Below, piece by piece: positions 50,280-56,550 of a stretch of DNA of 64,000 bases; positions within the stretch are counted from its first letter, which is position 1, and every line of letters begins with the position of its first letter. The stretch is from Bailinhaonella thermotolerans (lineage in GTDB: Bacteria; Actinomycetota; Actinomycetes; Streptosporangiales; Streptosporangiaceae): positions 620,001-684,000 of the forward strand of contig NZ_QZEY01000003.1 of NCBI RefSeq assembly GCF_003594875.1, in the 5' to 3' direction. The notes below the pieces were generated by a model that saw only the letters and a list, made by a program, of their open reading frames with translations, was not told where the DNA came from and made no database searches. Position numbers and translations under genes: made by a program.

Positions 50280-50318
50280 ATGAATCGTTTCGCGTGCCTG
50301 AGCTGGTGGCCGTCCTAG
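50280..50318 (+). CDS. Trp-Trp leader peptide of the trpS attenuator
   Basis: The 12-codon ORF encodes MNRFACLSWWPS, with adjacent Trp codons (TGG TGG, 50304-50309) close to the stop TAG. It precedes a tryptophanyl-tRNA synthetase gene and overlaps the first strand of an attenuator. Stalling at the Trp codons when charged tRNA-Trp is scarce would control the downstream gene. Confidence 0.88.
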   Translation: MNRFACLSWWPS

Positions 50319-50374
50319 GACGGTCTCCTTCGCGCGCGCGGGGCCGTCCGGCAGGGCGGCCCTTCCCCTTTTCC
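50310..50374 (+). promoter_or_regulatory. Ribosome-mediated transcription attenuator of the Trp-tRNA synthetase gene
   Basis: Four segments can pair in the classical manner: strand 1 CCGTCC (50310-50315), strand 2 GGACGG (50318-50323), strand 3 GGGCCGTCC (50341-50349) and strand 4 GGGCGGCCC (50354-50362). 1:2 and 3:4 form together, with 3:4 a terminator (loop GGCA) followed by TTCCCCTTTTCC; 2:3 is the antiterminator. Attenuation of an auxiliary tryptophanyl-tRNA synthetase is known in Streptomyces coelicolor. Confidence 0.85.
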
Positions 50375-50423
50375 GGGTACGGCCGGAGCCCGGCCGGCCC
50401 GCCGTACCGGATGGGGAGAGATC

Positions 50424-51491
50424 ATGGAGAACGTGGACGTCGTGCTCGAGGCGGCGCGCCGCCGCACCGACGAGCTGGAACGTGCCATCGCGCGGGACCC
50501 CGCCGGGTTCCGGGTGCTCACCGGGGACCGGCCGACGGGGCCGCTGCACCTGGGGCACTACTTCGGCACGCTGGCCAACCGGGTGCGGCTCCAGCGGGCC
50601 GGGGTCGAGATGTTCGTGCTGGTGGCCGACTACCAGGTGCTCACCGACCGCGACGTGGCCGAGCGGCTGCCGGAGCACGTGGAGGGGCTGGTCGCGGACT
50701 ACCTCGCGGCCGGGATCGCCCCGTCCACCGCGACGATCTTCCGGCACAGCTCCGTGCCCGCGCTCAACCAGCTCCTGCTGCCGTTCCTGTCGCTGGTGAG
50801 CGTGTCGGAGCTGCGGCGCAACCCGACGGTGAAGGACGAGATCGCCGCGTCCGGGCGTGAGGCGGTGAGCGGGCTGATGTTCACCTACCCGGCGCACCAG
50901 GCGGCCGACATCCTGTTCTGCAAGGCCAACCTGGTGCCCGTGGGCAAGGACCAGCTCCCGCACCAGGAGCTCACCCGCGTGATCGCGCGCCGCTTCAACG
51001 AGCGCTACGGCCCGGTCTTCCCGGTGCCCGACGCGCTCATGTCCGCGACGCCGCTCCTGCCCGGCCTCGACGGCCAGAAGATGAGCAAGAGCCGGGGCAA
51101 CTCGATCCCCCTGTCGGCGACACCCGACGAGACGGCCCGGCTGATCCGCCGCGCGCCCACCGACGCCGACCGCCGGATCACCTACGACCCGGACCGCCGC
51201 CCCGGGGTCTCCACCCTCCTGCGGCTCGCCGCCCTCACCCGGGACCGCGACCCCCGGGAAGTGGCCGAGGAGATCGGCGACGGCGGGGCCGCGCGGCTCA
51301 AGCGCGTGGTCACGGAGTCCGTCAACGACTTCCTGGCCCCCATCAGGGCCCGCCGCGCCGAGTACGCCGCCGACCGCGCCCACCTGCGCGAGGTCCTGGC
51401 GGCCGGCGACCGCCGCGCCAACGAGATCGCCCGCGCCACCCTCGCCGAGGTCCACGAGGCCATGGGCCTGACCCTCACCCAGGCCGAATAG
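50424..51491 (+). CDS. trpS: Tryptophanyl-tRNA synthetase, auxiliary (TrpRS II / TrpRS1) type
   Basis: A 355-residue class I synthetase. The HIGH-type motif reads TGDRPTGPLHLGHYFGTL and the KMSKS motif is GQKMSKSRGN. The TGDRPTG start and the HYFGTL continuation follow the auxiliary TrpRS form (S. coelicolor TrpRS1, Deinococcus TrpRS II), which resists indolmycin and related inhibitors, rather than the SGIQPTG form of the main enzyme. It catalyses ATP-dependent charging of tRNA-Trp. A Trp-Trp leader and attenuator precede it, supporting inducible expression. Resistance is inferred from subtype only. Confidence 0.9.
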   Translation: MENVDVVLEAARRRTDELERAIARDPAGFRVLTGDRPTGPLHLGHYFGTLANRVRLQRAGVEMFVLVADYQVLTDRDVAERLPEHVEGLVADYLAAGIAPSTATIFRHSSVPALNQLLLPFLSLVSVSELRRNPTVKDEIAASGREAVSGLMFTYPAHQAADILFCKANLVPVGKDQLPHQELTRVIARRFNERYGPVFPVPDALMSATPLLPGLDGQKMSKSRGNSIPLSATPDETARLIRRAPTDADRRITYDPDRRPGVSTLLRLAALTRDRDPREVAEEIGDGGAARLKRVVTESVNDFLAPIRARRAEYAADRAHLREVLAAGDRRANEIARATLAEVHEAMGLTLTQAE

Positions 51492-51561
51492 TCGGGAAGG
51501 CACGGGGCAGACAGGTAGCGCGGAACCAGACACGCCAGGTCTACGGAACCGGGGGTACGAC

Positions 51562-51777
51562 GTGCGCGAGGACGAGCCTGCGGTCGGGCGGAGCATCCAG
51601 CACGAGGAGACCGAGGAACCGGTGGTCGCGACGCACACCCAGGAGGGCGACCCGCCGTCCGAGCTGTTCGACCTCGACGACATGGGAGGCCCGGACGAGG
51701 GTCCCGACGCGGGGTACGAGTCCGGCTCGGGCGCGTGGGGCTCGGGCGAGCGGATCATCGACCCGGACGACCGGTAG
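51562..51777 (+). CDS. Small acidic, probably disordered protein
   Basis: A 71-residue protein rich in Asp, Glu, Gly and Pro, with no hydrophobic core or recognised domain. GTG 51562 is the likely start. It lies 70 bp after the Trp-tRNA synthetase gene and 32 bp before the PEBP gene, so it may be in an operon with either. Function unknown. Confidence 0.55.
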   Translation: MREDEPAVGRSIQHEETEEPVVATHTQEGDPPSELFDLDDMGGPDEGPDAGYESGSGAWGSGERIIDPDDR

Positions 51778-51809
51778 ACGGGCGAAGCGGACAACGGGGG
51801 AGACACACG

Positions 51810-52262
51810 ATGGCGGGGATCGACATCCGCAGCGAGGCGTTCAGCGACCACACGCTCATGCCCGAACGGCTGGCGCAGACGGGCGACAACGTGTCCCCCG
51901 CGCTGGAGTGGTCCCACGCTCCGGACGGGACGACCGAACTGGTCCTCATGTGCGAGGACCCCGACGCGCCCGGCGGGACGTTCCTGCACTGGCTCGTCAC
52001 CCGCATCGACCCCAGGGCCAGCGGCTGCGAGGAGGGCATGCTCCCGGTCGGCGGCGTCGCCTGGCCCAACACCGCCGGAGTCGTCGGCTGGAGCGGCCCC
52101 AAGCCCCCGGCCGGCGACCCCCCGCACCGCTACTTCTTCCGCGTCTTCGCCCTCAGCGACTACATCGACCTGCCCGAGACGCCCGGCGCCGAGGACGTCC
52201 ACGCCGCCGTGGCCGACCGGGAACTGGCCAGCGGGACCCTGGTGGGCCTGTTCGGCCGCTGA
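51810..52262 (+). CDS. YbhB/YbcL-type PEBP family protein
   Basis: A 150-residue phosphatidylethanolamine-binding-protein fold: PERLAQTGDNVSPALEWSHAP, LVLMCEDPDAPGGTFLHWLV and GWSGPKPPAGDPPHRYFFRVFAL, which contain the conserved Asp-Pro-Asp and Gly-Pro-(x)-Pro-P-H-R-Y anion-binding motifs. The bacterial members are cytoplasmic with no settled function. The ATG at 51810 follows GGGGGAGAC. Confidence 0.9.
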   Translation: MAGIDIRSEAFSDHTLMPERLAQTGDNVSPALEWSHAPDGTTELVLMCEDPDAPGGTFLHWLVTRIDPRASGCEEGMLPVGGVAWPNTAGVVGWSGPKPPAGDPPHRYFFRVFALSDYIDLPETPGAEDVHAAVADRELASGTLVGLFGR

Positions 52263-52274
52263 CCGCCCGGCCGG

Positions 52275-52345
52275 CGGGGTTCAGCGGGATTCAGCGGGGG
52301 TCGGCGGAGGTCGGCGGGTTCAGCGGGGGCCCGGCGGGTTCAGCG
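52275..52345. repeat. GGTTCAGCGGG-type tandem repeat at converging gene ends
   Basis: Variants of GGTTCAGCGGGGGC repeat about five times from 52275 to 52345. The stop codon of the fatty acid hydroxylase gene (TCA at 52340 on this strand) lies in the last copy. Confidence 0.85.
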
Positions 52346-52954
52346 GGGGCCGGCGGTCCCGAAGGGGCGGTCCCACCAGAAGGCGCTGACGCCGTACCAG
52401 CGGGTGTCGTCCTCGAAGTGGTGCCGCAGGTGCCGGTTGCGGAGCCAGCGGCCGAGGCGCGTGCGCGGGCGGCCGTGGTGCAGGTGGTAGTGGAGGAGGT
52501 CGTACGACAGGTAGCCCGCCACGAAGCCGGCCGTGGCCGGGAGCGCGTGGTCGGGGCCGAGGGCCAGGCGCAGCACCCCGTGGCCGGCCAGGGTCACGAC
52601 GAGGCTGGCCAGGGGCGGCAGGACGGCGCGCAGCGGGTCCTGGGGGTGCTCGTGGTGGATGCCGTGGACCAGCCAGTGCACCCGGGCCGTCAGCCGCCCG
52701 CGCGGGGTGAAGTGCAGCAGCAGGCGGTGCGTCCAGTACTCCGCGAGGGACCACACGAGGTACCCGGCCAGGGCGAGCCCCAGGACGGCCGGCCAGGGCT
52801 GCCGCCCCAGGGAGACGGCCGCCAGGCCCGCCACCACCGGGGCGTACAGCGCGAGCACCACCGCCGGCCGCACGCGGGTGAACCGGTCCAGCAGCGCCGA
52901 CTCGAACAGCGGCGGCGACGCGCGGAGGTACTCGCCCCGGGTGAGACCGGTCAT
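52340..52954 (-). CDS. Fatty acid hydroxylase / sterol desaturase-superfamily protein
   Basis: A 204-residue integral membrane di-iron protein. Histidine clusters HRLLLH, HGIHHEHP, HYHLHH and HLRHH match the fatty acid hydroxylase superfamily. About four helices are present (VVLALYAPVVAGLAAVSL; AVLGLALAGYLVWSLAEYW; LASLVVTLAGHGVL; AGFVAGYLSYDLLHY). Its ATG overlaps the stop of the serine palmitoyltransferase-like gene (ATGA), so the two are coupled. In this context it may hydroxylate the long-chain base or the N-acyl chain of a sphingolipid; that role is inferred. Confidence 0.87.
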   Translation of the reverse strand: MTGLTRGEYLRASPPLFESALLDRFTRVRPAVVLALYAPVVAGLAAVSLGRQPWPAVLGLALAGYLVWSLAEYWTHRLLLHFTPRGRLTARVHWLVHGIHHEHPQDPLRAVLPPLASLVVTLAGHGVLRLALGPDHALPATAGFVAGYLSYDLLHYHLHHGRPRTRLGRWLRNRHLRHHFEDDTRWYGVSAFWWDRPFGTAGPR

Positions 52955-54186
52955 GGCCGCGCCATCCTCACCTGGTCGAAGGAGGCGGGCGGCCGCGCCG
53001 GGATCACCCCGAGACGCCTGCCCGCGCGTTCGAACGCCGACAGCACGCGGTCCAGGTGCTCCTCGGTGTGGGTGGCCATCACGCTCACCCGGATCAGCTC
53101 GTTGCCCACCGCCGTCGCCGGGTGGATCACCGCGTTCGTGAACACGCCCTCCTGGAGCAGCTCCGTCCAGAACCGCATGCACAGCAGCGCGTCCCGGACG
53201 TACACCGGGATGACCGGCGTCGCCGAGGTCCCCGTGTCGTATCCCAGCGCCCGCAGCCCGTTGTGCAGGCGTTCGGCGTTGTCGAGCACCCGGCCGCGCC
53301 GCTCCGGCTCACCACGGACGATCTCCAGCGCGGCCAGCGCGGTCGCGATCGAGGCGGGCGGGAGCGCGGCCGTGAAGATGATGGAGCGGGCCTGGTGCCG
53401 CAGGTAGTCGATCACGTCGCGCGGCCCGGCCAGCACGCCCCCGATCGACCCGAAGCTCTTCGACAGCGTCGCCGCGATGAGGTCGACCTCGGGCTCCAGC
53501 CCGAAGTACTCCGCCACACCGCGCCCGTTCGGCCCGAGCAGCCCCAGGTCGTGCGCCTGGTCCACGATCACCCGCGCGTTGTGCCGCTGCGCCAGCTTCA
53601 CGATGCCCGGAAGGTCGCACAGGTCCCCCGACATGGAGAACAGCCCGTCGGTCACGATCACCCGCGCCGCGTCCGTCTCCGTCGTGGTGAGCAGCGACTC
53701 CAGGTCGTCCATGTCCGAGTGGCGGTACCGCAGGCAGCGCGCCGGGCTCAGCCGTACGGCGTCCGCCAGGGAGGCGTGGTTGTGCCGGTCGGCGAAGACG
53801 GCGTCGCCCTGCCCCAGCAGCGCGGCGAGCGCGAGGTTGGTCGAGAAGCCGGTGGAGCCCACCATCGCCGCCTCGCGCCCGAGGAACGAGGCCATCCGCG
53901 CCTCGAACTCCTCGTGCAGCGCGAGGGTGCCGTTGAGCAGCCGCGATCCCGAGCAGCCGGTGCCCAGCGAGCGCACCGCCGCGATCGCGGCCTCCTTGAC
54001 CCGCGGGTCCGTGGACAGCCCGAGGTAGTCGTTCGACCCCGCCATGATCACCTTGCGGTCGCCGTGGACGGTCACCTCGGTCCCGTCGCCCCGCTCGACC
54101 AGTGGCGTGCAGTAGGCGTAGATGCCCGCGGCCACCGCGACGCGGTAGTCGGGCCAGGCACGGCACTTGTCGAAGACGTCGGCCAT
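52951..54186 (-). CDS. Alpha-oxoamine synthase, probable serine palmitoyltransferase
   Basis: A 411-residue PLP enzyme of the AOS family (SPT, KBL, BioF, HemA). The PLP Lys is Lys243 (ATLSKSFGS); His137 (DRHNHASL) stacks on the cofactor; Asp209 and His212 lie in VDQAHDLGLLG. Family landmarks SNDYLGLS and GTGCSGSRLLNGT are present. Sequence alone does not separate SPT from 2-amino-3-ketobutyrate ligase or a polyketide-linked AOS, but no threonine dehydrogenase or biotin gene is adjacent, whereas a lipid hydroxylase, a GNAT-like acyltransferase, an epimerase-like reductase and an MMPL pump are. SPT condenses serine with acyl thioester to 3-oxosphinganine. ATG 54186 has AAGGAG upstream. No acyl carrier protein gene is visible. 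Confidence 0.8.
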   Translation of the reverse strand: MADVFDKCRAWPDYRVAVAAGIYAYCTPLVERGDGTEVTVHGDRKVIMAGSNDYLGLSTDPRVKEAAIAAVRSLGTGCSGSRLLNGTLALHEEFEARMASFLGREAAMVGSTGFSTNLALAALLGQGDAVFADRHNHASLADAVRLSPARCLRYRHSDMDDLESLLTTTETDAARVIVTDGLFSMSGDLCDLPGIVKLAQRHNARVIVDQAHDLGLLGPNGRGVAEYFGLEPEVDLIAATLSKSFGSIGGVLAGPRDVIDYLRHQARSIIFTAALPPASIATALAALEIVRGEPERRGRVLDNAERLHNGLRALGYDTGTSATPVIPVYVRDALLCMRFWTELLQEGVFTNAVIHPATAVGNELIRVSVMATHTEEHLDRVLSAFERAGRRLGVIPARPPASFDQVRMARP

Positions 54187-54399
54187 GGATGCGTACTCCT
54201 TCCCGCAGTAACGTTCAGTGATATCACAGGCGCGCCGCGCAGTCCCCGCTCCTTGTGCCGTCCTTGGCCGTCCCCATGCCGACTCGTGCTCCGCCAGGTC
54301 CGGCCCGGCTAAAGCCTTTCCCTTCGATCGGCGACACGCGTGACGCTCCGTCACCCCCGGCCGCCGTACGTGCTACTGCTCGACCATGTGCGAGGTGCG

Positions 54400-55581
54400 A
54401 TGCGTGACACGGCGGGGGACCCCGGCGAGCGGGCGCGGCGCCCCGTGACGGCCGACGCCGTACGGCGGACCGCCGGCCTCACCGTGACCCCCGTCGAGAC
54501 CCGCGCCGACCGGGCGGCCTTCCTCGGCCTGCCCTACCGGCTCCACCGCGGCAGCGCCCGCTGGGTCCCGCCGCTGCGCCGCGACGCCCGCGCGCTGCTC
54601 AGCCGCAGCCGGAACCCGTTCTTCGAGTACGGCGAGGTCGCCCTGTTCCTCGCGCGGCGCGGCGGTGAGCCGGTGGGGCGGGTCGCGGCGGTGAGCAACC
54701 CCCGCCACACGGAGTTCCACGGTTCGCCCGACGGGTTCTTCGGCCTGTTCGAGTGCGCCGACGACCTGCTCGCGGCGGACGCCCTGCTGGAGACCGCCGC
54801 GGACTGGCTGCGCCGGCGCGGCCTGACCTCGATGTCGGGGCCGGTGAACTTCTCCACCAACGACGAGTGCGGGATGCTCGTGGACGGGTTCGACCGGCGG
54901 CCGGCCGTGCTCATGCCGTACAACCCGCCCTACTATCCGCTGCTGCTGGCCGAGTGCGGGTTCGGGGCCGCGATGGACCTGTGGGCGTGGGAGCGCGAGG
55001 TCGCCGAACCCGCCGACCCCCGCCTGGCGCGCGTCGCGGAGCGGCTGGCCTCGCACGTGCGGGTGCGGCCGGTGGACATGCGCGACTTCGACGCCGAGGT
55101 GGCCCGCATGCGCCGGATCTACAACGCGGCGTGGGAGTCGAACTGGGGCTTCGTGCCGATGACCGAGCGCGAGTTCTCGGCCCAGGCGCGGCGGCTGCGC
55201 CCGGTGGTCCGGCCCGAGCTGGTGCTGATGGCCGAGGCGGACGGGGAGCCGGTGGGCTTCTGCCTCACGCTGCCGGACGTGAACCAGGCGCTGTACGCCG
55301 CCGGCGGCCGGCTGACGCCGCGCTCGGCGCTGCGCATGGCGTCGGCGATGCGCCGGATCGACGGCTGCCGGGTGGTGGCGACGGGCGTGCTGCCGGAGTT
55401 CCGCCGGCGCGGCGTCGAGGCGGTGATGTTCCTGCGCACGCTGGAGGCCGCGCGCGGGCTCGGCTACCGGACCGGCGAGGTGTCCTGGATCCTCGCCACG
55501 AACGCCGCCGCCAACAGCGCCGCGTCCGGGATCGGGTGCGCGCGGTCCAAGACGTACCGCATCTTCAAACGGGGGATCTGA
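54400..55581 (+). CDS. GNAT-fold N-acyltransferase, candidate bacterial ceramide synthase
   Basis: A 393-residue protein, twice the size of a simple GNAT enzyme. It contains NFSTNDE (residues 150-156) and MPYNPPYY (172-179), and a C-terminal acetyltransferase-like region (VVATGVLPEFRRRGVEAVMF, ending in YRIFKRGI). These features recall the family that includes the bacterial ceramide synthase of Caulobacter, which N-acylates 3-oxosphinganine. I have not compared sequences directly. ATG 54400 has GAGG upstream; GTG 54340 is an alternative. It is divergent from the SPT-like gene and starts an operon with the next two genes. Confidence 0.65.
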   Translation: MRDTAGDPGERARRPVTADAVRRTAGLTVTPVETRADRAAFLGLPYRLHRGSARWVPPLRRDARALLSRSRNPFFEYGEVALFLARRGGEPVGRVAAVSNPRHTEFHGSPDGFFGLFECADDLLAADALLETAADWLRRRGLTSMSGPVNFSTNDECGMLVDGFDRRPAVLMPYNPPYYPLLLAECGFGAAMDLWAWEREVAEPADPRLARVAERLASHVRVRPVDMRDFDAEVARMRRIYNAAWESNWGFVPMTEREFSAQARRLRPVVRPELVLMAEADGEPVGFCLTLPDVNQALYAAGGRLTPRSALRMASAMRRIDGCRVVATGVLPEFRRRGVEAVMFLRTLEAARGLGYRTGEVSWILATNAAANSAASGIGCARSKTYRIFKRGI

Positions 55582-56550
55582 ATGAGCGGCCGCTACCTGG
55601 TCACCGGGGCCACGGGATTCGTCGGGCGGCGCCTGGTGGAGCGGCTGCTGGCCGAGGGGGCGCAGGTCACGGCGCTGGTACGGCGCACGCGCGGCCTCCC
55701 GCTGCCCGTCCGCGCGGTGATCGGCGACCTGGCGACGGGCGACGGGCTGGAGGAGGCCGTGCGCGACGCGGACCACGTCGTGCACCTGGCGGGGGTGGTC
55801 CGGGCCAGGAACGCCGCCGGATACTTCCGCGTCAACCACTACGGCACGTCGCTGCTGGTCCGCGCGCTGGCCCAGCGGCCCGTCCCGCCCCGCCTGGTGC
55901 TGTGCTCCTCGCTCGCCGCCGCCGGGCCCCGCCTCACCGGCCGGCCCGTCTCGCTGTACGGCCTGAGCAAGCGGGCCGGGGAGGACGTGGCGCGGGAGTA
56001 CGCCGGCCGCGTCCCCACGATCATCGTGCGCCCGCCGATCGTGTACGGCCCGGGGGACCCGGCGCTGCTCCCGTCCCTCCTGCCGATGATCCGCCTCGGA
56101 CTGGTCGCGAAGGCGGGGCTGGGTGAGCGGAGGTACTCCCTGATCCACGTGGACGACCTGTGCGAGGTGCTCATCGCGGCGGCGGAGCGGGGGAGGACGG
56201 TCCGCCCGGGCGATCCGTCGCACGGGGTCTACGAGGTGGACGACGGCCGGGAGTACACGTGGGCGGAGGTCTGCGCGGCCCTGGCCCGGGCGCTCGGCCG
56301 GCGGCCTCCCGTCGTGGTCCCCGTCCCGATCCCGCTGGTCAGGGCGGCGGCGTGGGCCGCGGAGGCCGGTGGCCGCACGCCCTGGCTCAACCGGGACAAG
56401 GTCAGGGAGATGACGGCGCGGGCCTGGACGTGCGACCCGGCCAGGGACGGGCATGACCTCGGCCTGCCCCCGCCGGTCTCCCTCCCGGCGGCCCTGGCCG
56501 CCCTCTTCGCGGCCGACCCCGCGGACGGCGTCCCGGGAGAGCGGGTTTGA
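55582..56550 (+). CDS. NAD(P)-dependent epimerase/dehydratase, candidate ceramide reductase
   Basis: A 322-residue extended SDR. The nucleotide loop is VTGATGFVGRRLVE (about residues 7-20), a catalytic SSLAAAGP strand follows, and YGLSKRAGE provides YxxxK. It lies immediately after the GNAT-fold gene (TGAATG) and overlaps the next gene by TGATG. In Caulobacter a protein of this superfamily, CerR, reduces 3-oxoceramide to ceramide. Here the role is inferred from neighbourhood; a sugar epimerase function cannot be excluded, as the superfamily is broad. Confidence 0.75.
   Translation: MSGRYLVTGATGFVGRRLVERLLAEGAQVTALVRRTRGLPLPVRAVIGDLATGDGLEEAVRDADHVVHLAGVVRARNAAGYFRVNHYGTSLLVRALAQRPVPPRLVLCSSLAAAGPRLTGRPVSLYGLSKRAGEDVAREYAGRVPTIIVRPPIVYGPGDPALLPSLLPMIRLGLVAKAGLGERRYSLIHVDDLCEVLIAAAERGRTVRPGDPSHGVYEVDDGREYTWAEVCAALARALGRRPPVVVPVPIPLVRAAAWAAEAGGRTPWLNRDKVREMTARAWTCDPARDGHDLGLPPPVSLPAALAALFAADPADGVPGERV

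Noticed and set aside
52951-54186. 2-amino-3-ketobutyrate CoA ligase for threonine degradation
   Set aside because: Not excluded by motifs, but no threonine dehydrogenase is adjacent and the neighbours are lipid enzymes, so SPT is the better working call.
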